From UBA6183 sp046314755 (GTDB taxonomy: Bacteria; Bacteroidota; Bacteroidia; UKL13-3), in contig JBKDBG010000054.1 in the NCBI GenBank assembly GCA_046314755.1, forward strand, positions 1 through 64,000: a stretch of DNA of 64,000 bases, in the 5' to 3' direction. Numbering within the stretch: position 1 is the stretch's first letter; each line of letters begins with the position of its first letter. The position numbers and the translations under genes were made by a program. Below are positions 53,468-62,116 of the stretch, piece after piece. The notes below the pieces were generated by a model. It saw only the letters and a list, made by a program, of their open reading frames with translations. It did no database searches and was not told the DNA's origin.

Positions 53468-53879
53468 AATATTTTTTAATCATGTTGATGTAAATCCTTC
53501 TATCAAACAAAAAAAACAACTTAAAATTTGGATTGAGAATTGCATCCAAAAGGAGGGTTATAGACTTGGAGAATTATCTTACAATTTCTGTTCAGACGAA
53601 CAGCTCCTGGAAATAAACATCAACCATCTGAACCATAATTTTTACACAGATATTATCACCTTTGAATTAAATGAAGATAACATTGTTGTAGGTGATGTCT
53701 ACATAAGCATTGATCGCGTTAAAGACAATGCAAAAAAAAATCAAACCACTTTTACAAACGAACTTCAACGAGTAATTATTCATGGTGTATTACACCTTTG
53801 CGGATACAAGGATAAAAGCAATAAAGAGGCTGCAACCATGCGGCAGAAAGAAGACTATTATTTATCTTTGCTGAAATAA
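53439..53879 (+). CDS. ybeY: rRNA maturation RNase YbeY
   Basis: 146 residues. The zinc-binding region is HGVLHLCGYKDKSNKEAATM: two of the usual three histidines are present, and the third (normally in GYDH) is replaced by Lys-Asp, as in the Bacteroidota versions I know. It acts in 16S 3'-end and ribosome quality control. The ATG at 53439 is used; the open frame goes further upstream, but only inside the type B gene. The overlap with that gene is 29 bases. Gap to mnmG is 53 bases and contains parS-like site 3. Confidence 0.9.
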   Translation: MQVPFHYSGKIFFNHVDVNPSIKQKKQLKIWIENCIQKEGYRLGELSYNFCSDEQLLEININHLNHNFYTDIITFELNEDNIVVGDVYISIDRVKDNAKKNQTTFTNELQRVIIHGVLHLCGYKDKSNKEAATMRQKEDYYLSLLK

Positions 53880-53885
53880 TTTTCC

Positions 53886-53901
53886 ATATTTCACGTGGAA
53901 C
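53886..53901. promoter_or_regulatory. parS-like site 3, upstream of mnmG
   Basis: TATTTCACGTGGAACG: 13 of 16 bases match the parS consensus; the core CACGTG and both flanking TT/AA pairs are present. Located 32 bases before the mnmG ATG in the only non-coding gap of this stretch. Shares a 19-base string with site 2. Confidence 0.6.
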
Positions 53902-53932
53902 GTTGATTATTATATAATTTATTGATTATCAA

Positions 53933-55798
53933 ATGTTTATAGAATACGATATCATTGTTGTAGGAGCAGGGCATGCGGGTTGTGAAGCCGCAGCGGCAGC
54001 AGCCAATTTGGGATCCAAGGTATTACTTATTACCATGGATATGAATAAGATTGCTCAAATGAGCTGTAATCCAGCCATGGGGGGCGTAGCTAAAGGACAA
54101 ATAGTAAGAGAAATAGATGCCATTGGAGGTTATTCGGGTATTGTGAGCGATTTAAGTACCATTCAGTTTAGAATGCTAAACAGAAGTAAGGGTCCTGCCA
54201 TGTGGAGCCCAAGAGCACAAAACGACAGAATGTTATTTAGTACGTATTGGAGAGAAATGTTGGAACAAACACCCAATGTAGATTTTTGGCAAGACATGGT
54301 GAAGGAAATTCTGGTAGAGAATAATAAGGTTTGTGGAGTAATAACCGGAATGGGCCAGAAAATAAGATCAAAAGCGGTGGTCTTAACCAATGGAACATTT
54401 TTAAACGGTATCATTCATATTGGAACCAAACAATTTGGTGGAGGAAGAATAGGCGAAAAAGCCGCAGGTGGTTTAACCGAACAATTAGTGGCCTTAGGTT
54501 TTGAAAGTGGAAGAATGAAAACAGGAACACCACCTCGTGTTGATGGAAGATCTTTAGATTATTCTAAAATGGAAAAGCAAGATGGTGACGAAAATCCATC
54601 GAAATTTTCATATAGTAAAAAAACAAAACCCGTTACCAACCAAAGAGCCTGCTGGATAACCTATACCAACGAAAAAGTGCATGATATCTTGAGAACAGGT
54701 TTTGATGAATCGCCAATGTATGCCGGACGAATTCAAGGTTTAGGCCCTCGATATTGCCCAAGCATTGAAGATAAAATCAACCGATTTGCAGAACGTGAAA
54801 GACATCAAATTTTTGTAGAACCCGAAGGTTGGAACACCATAGAAATTTATGTGAACGGATTTTCTACTTCACTTCCTGATCATGTTCAGTTTGAAGCCAT
54901 TCGATTAATTCCAGGTTTTGAACAAGCAAAAATTTTCCGTCCGGGTTATGCCATTGAATATGACTACTTCCCTCCTACGCAACTTAAACTAACATTAGAA
55001 ACACATGGTATTGAAAACTTATATTTTGCCGGTCAAATTAATGGAACTACAGGCTACGAAGAAGCGGCATGCCAAGGGCTAATGGCGGGTATCAATGCAC
55101 ATTTAAAAATCAACGAAAAAGATCCATACATTCTAAAAAGAAGTGATGCTTACATTGGTGTTTTGATTGATGATTTGGTGAATAAGGGTACCGATGAACC
55201 CTATCGGATGTTTACTTCAAGAGCTGAATACAGAATTATGCTAAGGCAAGATAATGCAGATATTCGCTTAACGGAACAATCGAATCAAATGGGGTTGGCT
55301 TCTAATGAACGCTTACGGGATGTAGAGGTAAAAATAAAAGAAACAGAAAACATAGTTCAGTACTTTAAAAAGACTTCGGTTACTCCAACAGATATTAACC
55401 CAATGTTGGAGCATTTGGGAACTTCAACCATTCCGCAAAACTATAAACTCGATCAAATACTTGGCCGACCACAAGTGGAATTAGAAACAATAAGAGAATG
55501 GGTTGATTCGGTAAATAGTTTCTTAGGTGGTTTTGAAGAAGAATCTGTTTTGCAAGCTGAAGTACTAATTAAATATGATGGCTACTTGCAGAAAGAGAAA
55601 CAAATGGTTGAAAAAATGAATCGATTAGAAGATGTGAGGATTTATGATAATTTCGACTTTTCTTCTATTCAATCCATTTCAAAAGAAGCCAAGGAAAAAC
55701 TTACCAAACAAAGGCCAAAAACACTTGGACAAGCATCGAGAATTAGCGGAATTTCCCCTGCCGATATTAGTGTGCTGATGGTACATTTAGGTAGATAA
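53933..55798 (+). CDS. mnmG: tRNA uridine-5-carboxymethylaminomethyl modification enzyme, FAD subunit
   Basis: 621 residues, normal length. FAD-binding VVGAGHAGCEAAAAAA (residues about 9-24), the GGxAKG segment, MSCNPAMGGVAKGQIVREID, and the second GGRIGEKAAGG are conserved; the C-terminal FDFSSIQSISKEAKEKL and RPKTLGQASRISGISPADI match the MnmE-binding helical domain. With MnmE it modifies U34 of tRNAs reading codons ending in A or G. In many bacteria it lies near oriC; here a parS-like site is directly upstream, consistent with an origin-proximal position. mnmH, which acts on the same uridine, is also in the window. Confidence 0.95.
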   Translation: MFIEYDIIVVGAGHAGCEAAAAAANLGSKVLLITMDMNKIAQMSCNPAMGGVAKGQIVREIDAIGGYSGIVSDLSTIQFRMLNRSKGPAMWSPRAQNDRMLFSTYWREMLEQTPNVDFWQDMVKEILVENNKVCGVITGMGQKIRSKAVVLTNGTFLNGIIHIGTKQFGGGRIGEKAAGGLTEQLVALGFESGRMKTGTPPRVDGRSLDYSKMEKQDGDENPSKFSYSKKTKPVTNQRACWITYTNEKVHDILRTGFDESPMYAGRIQGLGPRYCPSIEDKINRFAERERHQIFVEPEGWNTIEIYVNGFSTSLPDHVQFEAIRLIPGFEQAKIFRPGYAIEYDYFPPTQLKLTLETHGIENLYFAGQINGTTGYEEAACQGLMAGINAHLKINEKDPYILKRSDAYIGVLIDDLVNKGTDEPYRMFTSRAEYRIMLRQDNADIRLTEQSNQMGLASNERLRDVEVKIKETENIVQYFKKTSVTPTDINPMLEHLGTSTIPQNYKLDQILGRPQVELETIREWVDSVNSFLGGFEEESVLQAEVLIKYDGYLQKEKQMVEKMNRLEDVRIYDNFDFSSIQSISKEAKEKLTKQRPKTLGQASRISGISPADISVLMVHLGR

Positions 55799-55840
55799 AT
55801 AATTCAACAACACTACCCTTTTTTTAGTTTATTTGCTCTA

Positions 55841-56731
55841 ATGGAAAAATTGAATTCCTGCTTGGTTTGCGGAAGTGTAACAATCCGAAAAGAACTTACC
55901 TGTAAAGATTTTGTGGCTACCGGTGAATCGTTTGATTTATACCGTTGCGATTCCTGCTCGTTTTTATTTACGAATCCGCGCCCGGATGTAAACGAAATTG
56001 GTGTGTATTATCAAAGCAACCGATACGTATCACATGCAGGAGATAAGTCTCAATTTTCATTCATGTACAAGGTGTATGATATTGTTAGAGATTACAGCAT
56101 CAAACAAAAACTCATTCATATAAAATCCTATAAACCTGAGGGTAAGCTAATGGATTTAGGCTGTGGGCTTGGTTATTTTTTAGATGGTGTAGTTAAAGAT
56201 AACACATTTGATGCTGTTGGTGTTGATGTGAGTGATGATGCTGTGGAATATGTGAAAAAGAAATTTGGGTATCAGGTCAAAAATGAATCAGAATTAGATT
56301 CGTTTGAACGAGAAAGTTTTGATGTAATTACCCAATGGCATGTATTGGAGCATGTACATACACTAAATGAACGCATGCAACAATTAAAACAATTGCTTAA
56401 AAAAGATGGATACCTTTTTATTGCAGTTCCAAACAGTAACAGTTGGGATGCCAAACATTACCATGAATTTTGGGATGGTTATGATGTGCCTCGACACCTT
56501 TATCATTTTAACCAAAAAAGCTTTAATCTGTTAATGCAAAAACACGGCTTTAAAGTGGTTGAAACCAAAAGTATGCCTTTTGATGCGCCATACATCAGCA
56601 TGAGAAGCGAAGTACATAAAGGAAATAAATTAGAGTTTGTTCGAGGTGCCATTTCAGGACTAAGATCAACTTTAAGTGCATCAAAAAATAATGATCACAG
56701 CAGCTTATTATTTGTGGTAAAGCATGATTAA
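55841..56731 (+). CDS. SAM-dependent methyltransferase with N-terminal zinc ribbon
   Basis: 296 residues. The N-terminus is a zinc ribbon, CLVCG...CDSC (Cys7, Cys10 and Cys36, Cys39), followed by a class I methyltransferase: MDLGCGLGYFLDG (about residues 106-118), VGVDVSDDAVEY, and the IAVPNSNSWD strand. The end (YDVPRHLYHFNQKSF, KVVETKSMPFDAPYIS) is typical for this group, often encoded beside polysaccharide genes, but no such genes are adjacent. It overlaps the Ig-like lipoprotein gene by 8 bases, so they are coupled. Substrate is unknown. Confidence 0.88.
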   Translation: MEKLNSCLVCGSVTIRKELTCKDFVATGESFDLYRCDSCSFLFTNPRPDVNEIGVYYQSNRYVSHAGDKSQFSFMYKVYDIVRDYSIKQKLIHIKSYKPEGKLMDLGCGLGYFLDGVVKDNTFDAVGVDVSDDAVEYVKKKFGYQVKNESELDSFERESFDVITQWHVLEHVHTLNERMQQLKQLLKKDGYLFIAVPNSNSWDAKHYHEFWDGYDVPRHLYHFNQKSFNLLMQKHGFKVVETKSMPFDAPYISMRSEVHKGNKLEFVRGAISGLRSTLSASKNNDHSSLLFVVKHD

Positions 56732-58286
56732 AAAACAACATCAGATTTTGTTTGCAAGTATTTATTTGCTTGCAGTATCATGTGCGCAAATTGTGAGCCC
56801 TGCCGGTGGAATAAGAGATAATACGCCACCCAAAGTAGTGAAAGCGCAACCTCAAAATCAATCACTTTATTTTAACAGTGAAAAAATAACAATTGAATTT
56901 GATGAGTTTATTCAATTGAATAATACCGATGATCAAATCATTATTTCTCCACCAACTGAGCAAAAACCCGAGTATATCTTAAAAGGTAAATTGTTGGATA
57001 TACGATTTAAAGAACAACTTCAACCCAACACCACTTACACCATTAATTTTGGGAATGCCATAGGTGATAATAAAGAAAATAATTTATTACAAAACTACAG
57101 TTACGTTTTTTCAACCGGTTCATTAATTGATTCATTAGGAATTAATGGAACGGTATATCAAGCATTTAATAAAAAAGCAGAAAAAGAAATTGTGGTAGGT
57201 TTGTATAAAACAGAAGGTTTTACCGACTCTACTCTAATAAAAGAGAAACCCCTGTATCTTACGAAAACAAATGAGTTGGGTAATTTCACTATAAAAAACT
57301 TACCTGCGCAATCCTTTTTACTTGTTGCATTTAAAGATGAAAATAAAAACCTGAAGAAGGAAAAAACAGAACAAATAGCCTTTGCCACAAATCCTATTAT
57401 TCCTGTTGATTCAGCTAATGCAATTAATTTATTTCTATTCAACCCAAAATTGTACCCTAGCAATTATTTGATTGATACCTTCAGTAACGAATTAAAAAAG
57501 TTTGTGTTTAGTGTTTACCAACCGGAAGGTTTTACCATTAAGCGAAACGACAATAAAACGGTTTATAATAAATGGGGAATTGGTGATACTTTAATTGTGT
57601 TTACAGAGGCTATAAAAGACGAAAAAATAACGTTTATACTTCCGAACCAACAAGAAGCAACAATCACCCATAAAGCACTTTATAAAGCACCAAAGTTTGT
57701 ATTGAATTATACTAAACAACCCGAATTAAATGACAGTATAAAAATTCAATTTAACCATCCGGTAATCCAATATGATACTTCAAAAGTTCAATTAATGAAA
57801 GATAGTATTGTTATACCTTCTTATAAAAAACAAGTTTCACCGTTTGAATTTGTATTGTATTACCCTTGGGTTGAAAAATCAAACTATCAATTAGTTATTA
57901 AAGACAGTGCTTTTAAAGATGTATATGATCAATTCAATAAAAAGGAAAAACAGGCCTTTTTAACTAAGGCTCAAAAAGATTATGCAACACTATTATTGCA
58001 TGTTCAAATAAAACAAAATCAATTTCCTTATCTGTTACAATTAGTTAAAGAGAAAGACGAAGAGGTTATGTATCAATTTACGGTAGAAGGTTCAAGAGAT
58101 ATTCAAATTGATTATGTGTTGCCGGGTAATTATAAAATAAAGTTTATAAAGGATTTAAATAAAAACGGGAAATGGGATAATGGTGAATTCACCTTAAAAC
58201 AACAACCCGAACCTGTGAGCTATTTTCCGGAAGTAATAAATATAAAAGCTTATTGGGACTTAGAGCAGAGCGTGTTTGTAGAGTAA
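56724..58286 (+). CDS. Lipoprotein with SbsA-like Ig domain
   Basis: 520 residues. Lipobox LLAVSC (Cys20) with a hydrophobic N-terminus, and RDNTPPKVVKAQPQNQSLYFN (about residues 32-52) opening a bacterial Ig-like (Big_5/SbsA) domain; TTYTINFGNAIGDNKENNLL and the later GTPNVPL-type strands are in keeping. Two or three such domains are likely. It starts 8 bases inside the methyltransferase gene. The role is unknown, probably envelope-associated. The long AT-rich gap after it (58287-58675) has its own interest. Confidence 0.82.
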   Translation: MIKKQHQILFASIYLLAVSCAQIVSPAGGIRDNTPPKVVKAQPQNQSLYFNSEKITIEFDEFIQLNNTDDQIIISPPTEQKPEYILKGKLLDIRFKEQLQPNTTYTINFGNAIGDNKENNLLQNYSYVFSTGSLIDSLGINGTVYQAFNKKAEKEIVVGLYKTEGFTDSTLIKEKPLYLTKTNELGNFTIKNLPAQSFLLVAFKDENKNLKKEKTEQIAFATNPIIPVDSANAINLFLFNPKLYPSNYLIDTFSNELKKFVFSVYQPEGFTIKRNDNKTVYNKWGIGDTLIVFTEAIKDEKITFILPNQQEATITHKALYKAPKFVLNYTKQPELNDSIKIQFNHPVIQYDTSKVQLMKDSIVIPSYKKQVSPFEFVLYYPWVEKSNYQLVIKDSAFKDVYDQFNKKEKQAFLTKAQKDYATLLLHVQIKQNQFPYLLQLVKEKDEEVMYQFTVEGSRDIQIDYVLPGNYKIKFIKDLNKNGKWDNGEFTLKQQPEPVSYFPEVINIKAYWDLEQSVFVE

Positions 58287-58675
58287 TTAACATAGAATGT
58301 GGAATGCGACATCTTATCTCACTTAAAACGGTTGAAAACTATTTATAAAACAAAATCAACACATTAAGTGCGACATTATAGACAAGCTATCGACAAGTTA
58401 TGCGTGGTAAGGGGTAAATAAATTTATCCCGAACAGGATGTGTTTTTAGAAATCCACCGTTTGTATATAAACCTAAATTTATTCAAATAATCAATTAGTT
58501 ACAATGTGAATTAAGTGTGAATTTGGTATGAATATGTTTAAATGCAAGTTTTGAAAAAATAGTTATCCGCATAATTCACACCATAACAATAAATACAAAT
58601 TATATAAAAAGGTTTATTGTTTTATTAAGTTGTGAATGCGGCATATTGAATGAAATTTATAGTTTTGGAGTTCGT
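58287..58675. other. AT-rich gap with DnaA-box-like words upstream of pheS
   Basis: 389 bases without a gene. The words TTATCCGCA (58563-58571, 8/9 with TTATCCACA) and TAATTCACA (58572-58580, 7/9) are adjacent, and near 58505 TGTGAATTA (7/9 with the complement) occurs. A GACAAGCTATC/GACAAGTTATG direct pair lies at 58381-58402. The AT-rich run 58560-58630 could melt easily. A TAGTTTTG box at 58660-58667 could be the -7 of pheS. The motif evidence is suggestive, not proof, of a replication origin. Confidence 0.4.
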
Positions 58676-59689
58676 ATGATTGAAAAATTAAAGTCCGTTC
58701 AGCTCGATATAGAAAATATTGTTTTAAACAATGCAGAAGAAACCGAAAAGTTCAGGTTAACCTACCTGAGCAGAAAAGGTTTGTTAAATGATTTGTTTGA
58801 AGAATTTAAAACCATTCCGAATGATGAAAAAAAGGAAGTAGGTAAATTAATGAACCAAGTTAAGCAACTGGCTCAAGATAAATTTGAACAGGCACAACAA
58901 GAATTTGAAAATTCGGGTGTTGAAACCGAATTAAATATTGATTTAACATTACCGGCTGAACCCATCAAATTAGGTTCACGTCATCCATTGGTATTGATTG
59001 AAAAAAAGATTGTATCTATTTTTAATAAATTAGGTTTTAGTTTATCCTATGGCCCGGAAATAGAGGACGATTGGCATAATTTTTCAGGATTAAATTTTCC
59101 GGAAAATCACCCCGCTCGTGATATGCAGGATACGTTTTTTATTGATAACGAGATAGCATTGCGTACCCACACTTCATCAGTACAAGTAAGGTTGATGGAA
59201 AATCAAAAACCGCCTATGCGAGCCATTATGCCGGGTAGGGTTTATCGTAATGAAGCTATATCCGCTCGTGCACATTGTTTTTTCCATCAAGTAGAAGGAA
59301 TTTATATTGATAAAAATGTTTCGTTTGCTGATTTAAAACAAACCTTATATCATTTTGTAAAAGAAATGTTTGGTAACGATTTTAATATTCGTTTTCGCCC
59401 AAGTTATTTTCCTTTTACTGAACCCAGTGCAGAAATGGATATTTCATGTGTGATTTGTAAAGGAAAAGGTTGTAATGTGTGCAAACACAGCGGTTGGGTT
59501 GAAATTTTAGGTTGCGGAATGATCGATCCAAATGTGTTATCAGCCAACGGAATTAATCCTGATGAATACAGCGGTTATGCTTTTGGAATGGGAATTGAAC
59601 GTATTACCATGTTGAAGTATGATGTAAAAGATTTACGTATATTTTCTACCAATGATATTCGCTTTTTACAACAGTTTGATAGTGAGTAA
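58676..59689 (+). CDS. pheS: Phenylalanyl-tRNA synthetase alpha subunit
   Basis: 337 residues. Motif 2 region RVYRNEAISARAHCFFHQVEG and motif 3 region GYAFGMGIERITMLKYDVKDLR are clear. The CVICKGKGCNVC segment with four cysteines is the zinc-ribbon insertion seen in many PheS. It charges tRNA-Phe with the beta subunit, which is not beside it here. The ATG at 58676 was chosen over a TTG at 58646. The gene is followed by a short hairpin, CCCGC/GCGGG, at 59699-59711 without a T-run. Confidence 0.95.
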   Translation: MIEKLKSVQLDIENIVLNNAEETEKFRLTYLSRKGLLNDLFEEFKTIPNDEKKEVGKLMNQVKQLAQDKFEQAQQEFENSGVETELNIDLTLPAEPIKLGSRHPLVLIEKKIVSIFNKLGFSLSYGPEIEDDWHNFSGLNFPENHPARDMQDTFFIDNEIALRTHTSSVQVRLMENQKPPMRAIMPGRVYRNEAISARAHCFFHQVEGIYIDKNVSFADLKQTLYHFVKEMFGNDFNIRFRPSYFPFTEPSAEMDISCVICKGKGCNVCKHSGWVEILGCGMIDPNVLSANGINPDEYSGYAFGMGIERITMLKYDVKDLRIFSTNDIRFLQQFDSE

Positions 59690-60408
59690 AAATTTCGCCC
59701 CGCTTCGCGGGAGAATGTATTAAGGTAATAAATAATTTTAAAAGGGTACTTTATTTGCCTGAGATACTTAAGCCAAGTCCAAACATCAAGTTTAATATTT
59801 AGTATAAAATACAAATTTATGTGTTTCAGGGTAGGGCCAAATCAACATAACACAATAATTTTAAAGTAAATATCCCTTATTAGGAAACATAAGTTTTTTA
59901 CTAACCACCCCAAAGTGGTATATCATTTTAATTATTTTACGGATGCAAACGGAGGGCGCGATTTTTATTACTAAACTCAAATAAAAGATTAACCGCCTAT
60001 TGCAGATATTATCACCGTAAATAACACATAAAAATCCCCCAATTAATGCAACACAGGTTGACATAGGAACATACTGATTTTGTAGAGCACAATATCAACC
60101 TATAAACACCTCAAAACTACAATTATAAAATTAGATAATTAATGAAGGAAGCGACACGTTAAACCGAAATGTTTTGCTTGATTAAACATAATTTTTCAGC
60201 AAAAAAGTAACCAAACCTGTTCCTAAAATTCTATGCATAATTTTTTTCACCTATGAAGAATTTTCACGAGTCGAATTTGAAGATACCTAAGTCAAATCAG
60301 AACATGTAGCCTGCATTATATTTAACCCCATTCATCAAACCAAATTAAGCATCAAAATGGCAACAAGGCCGTAATATTTTAAATTGAAGAAGAAAATTAT
60401 TTAAAACA
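59690..60408. other. 719-base intergenic region with no gene seen
   Basis: A short GC hairpin (CCCGC-TTC-GCGGG, 59699-59711) opens it. ACCAC/GTGGT (about 59901-59920) forms a second stem with a 6-base loop. A loose repeat of about 29 bases (AGATACTTAAGCCAAG near 59762, AGATACCTAAGTCAAA near 60281; 22 of 29 identical) may be a diverged repeat pair or the trace of a lost element. A short frame (59861-60064, minus) is AT-rich with rare composition and I do not call it a gene. No promoter, tRNA or terminator with support was found. Confidence 0.5.
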
Positions 60409-61293
60409 TTACCCCACCTTTACCGAGGTCATATAGAGTGAGCCACCAACAGCCTTATCATTAAAAATGGAAACCGTTTCGTTTTTATTTTTTAATCCTA
60501 ACACATACAAAAGAGGCAAATAATGTTCGGGCGTTGGAATTGATAAAGCGAAGGCCTTGCCGTTTTTACTATAGTTAATCAATGCATCATGTTGGTTGTT
60601 TAAAATAAAAGATTTCATTTTGGTATTAGCCTCTATAGCCCAGTCGTAACCGTAATTATCGGTATTAAGTTTATCCCATGCCACCATTCCCAGGTTGTGC
60701 ACCATATTGCCACTTCCCACAATCAAAACGCCTTTGTTTCTTAAAGCCTGAAGTTGTTGCGCAAGCTCATAATGATATTGAGGTGTTTGTCGGTAATCCA
60801 AACTTAATTGAATCACGGGAACATCTGCATTTGGATAAAGGTGTTTGATTACACTCCAAGCACCATGATCAAGACCCCAAGATTCATCTAATTCAACATG
60901 ATTTTTTTTGACCATGGCTTGAATGTTTTTGGCCAATTCCGGATTTCCGGGAGCGGGGTATTGTACATCAAACAATGCTTGTGGAAAGCCCCAAAAATCA
61001 TGTATGGTTCTTGGAGAGGGCATAGCGGTTATATACGTTCCTTTGGTTTCCCAGTGTGCCGAAATGCACACAATGGCCGTTGGTTTGGTTATACCCTTTC
61101 CTACATTTCTAAAACCCGCAACAAATTCATTTTCTTCAATGGCATTCATGGGGCTGCCATGGCCTAAAAACAAAACCGGCATGGTATCCGTATTTGCTGC
61201 CGATTCAGCCAAACTGTTTAATACATTCAACTTCATAACACTACCTGCTAAGGGGAAAAAGGAAAGATACTTTATAAATTCTTTTCTATTCAT
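60409..61293 (-). CDS. ygiD: 4,5-DOPA dioxygenase extradiol-type protein (YgiD-like)
   Basis: 294 residues. VLFLGHGSPMNAIEENEF, ISAHWETKGTYI and WGLDHGAWSVI supply the conserved His and Asp/Glu ligands of the LigB-type extradiol ring-cleaving fold, and VGSGNMVHNLG is the family's third block. E. coli YgiD opens the ring of DOPA; the true substrate here is unknown. An N-terminal hydrophobic stretch (MNRKEFIKYLSFFPLAGSVM) may be a signal or Tat-like segment, unusual for a cytoplasmic member. It is divergent from the AraC-type regulator, gap 51 bases. Confidence 0.85.
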   Translation of the reverse strand: MNRKEFIKYLSFFPLAGSVMKLNVLNSLAESAANTDTMPVLFLGHGSPMNAIEENEFVAGFRNVGKGITKPTAIVCISAHWETKGTYITAMPSPRTIHDFWGFPQALFDVQYPAPGNPELAKNIQAMVKKNHVELDESWGLDHGAWSVIKHLYPNADVPVIQLSLDYRQTPQYHYELAQQLQALRNKGVLIVGSGNMVHNLGMVAWDKLNTDNYGYDWAIEANTKMKSFILNNQHDALINYSKNGKAFALSIPTPEHYLPLLYVLGLKNKNETVSIFNDKAVGGSLYMTSVKVG

Positions 61294-61344
61294 ATGGATT
61301 GGTTGTCACACTCAAAGATAGTTTTTTGATGAATCAATAGGCAA

Positions 61345-61953
61345 ATGAATACACAAAACAATAATTATACTTTAAATTTGAATAGAATGATTGTACACAT
61401 TAAAAATATGGTTTGCCAACGTTGTGTAATGGCTGTAAAAACGGTTTTTGAAAACAACCATATTCCGATACTTCATGTTACCTTGGGAGAGGTTGAGTTA
61501 CCGGCCGCCTCACTAGCGGATGCTCAACTAAAAAAAATTGATGCCGATTTATTAGCCTTGGGTTTTGAAAGAATTGATGATAAAAAAGCAAGAATTATTG
61601 AGCAAATCAAATCATTAGTAATACAAGAAATACACCACAAACCAAAGGTTGATTTAAAGGTAAACTGGTCGTATTTGCTTGCTGATGCCTTGCACTATGA
61701 TTACCATTATTTAAGCGGATTGTTTTCGTCTGTTGAGGGAATCACTATTGAGCAATACATCATCAGGCAAAAGGTTGAAAAAGCGAAAGAGAGTTTGGTG
61801 TATGATGAAATGAATTTAAGTGAAATAGCCGAAAAACTTGGTTACAGCAGTGTAGCGCATTTATCTAATCAGTTTAAAAAGGTAACCGGATTAACCCCTT
61901 CGGCATTCAAAAAAAATCACAAAGGCATTCGAAAGTCAATTGACCGGGTGTAG
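61345..61953 (+). CDS. AraC-type regulator with N-terminal metal-binding-like domain
   Basis: 202 residues. The first 80 resemble an HMA (copper-chaperone-like) domain: MIVHIKNMVCQRCVMAVK has Cys24 and Cys27 in the CxxC position, but no MT/HxCxxC Thr. The C-terminal 100 residues are an AraC helix-turn-helix pair (LSEIAEKLGYSSVAHLSNQF, FKKVTGLTPSAFKKNH). Together they suggest a metal-responsive activator. It is directly upstream, in the same direction, of a CopA-type ATPase, so control of copper export is a reasonable inference. Met15 is an alternative start. Confidence 0.8.
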   Translation: MNTQNNNYTLNLNRMIVHIKNMVCQRCVMAVKTVFENNHIPILHVTLGEVELPAASLADAQLKKIDADLLALGFERIDDKKARIIEQIKSLVIQEIHHKPKVDLKVNWSYLLADALHYDYHYLSGLFSSVEGITIEQYIIRQKVEKAKESLVYDEMNLSEIAEKLGYSSVAHLSNQFKKVTGLTPSAFKKNHKGIRKSIDRV

Positions 61954-62116
61954 TCAAAATCATATAAATCAATTCAAAAATCTTGTAACAAGCAATTCAG
62001 GTTATTCCATCAACTTTGTAACCGAAAGAAAATAAAAAAAGGAGGAATCCCCGGGTTAGGTTCTGTGTATTGATGAACAAAAGAATTGAAGGGTTTCATC
62101 TGATTGATGAGAGGTT
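61954..62116. promoter_or_regulatory. Leader region before the copper ATPase
   Basis: 163 bases. It holds a palindrome CTTGTAACAAG (61982-61992), a CAACTTTG box near 62013, and AAGGAGGAAT about 75 bases before the ATPase ATG. A 15-codon frame (MNKRIEGFHLIDERL, 62073-62120) ends with TGA overlapping the ATPase ATG, so leader-coupled translation is possible. No direct evidence for any of these. Confidence 0.35.

Noticed and set aside
53439..53879. YbeY lacking its third histidine as a sign of a broken gene
   Set aside because: The GYKD form is what I recall for Bacteroidota YbeY; the gene is otherwise intact.
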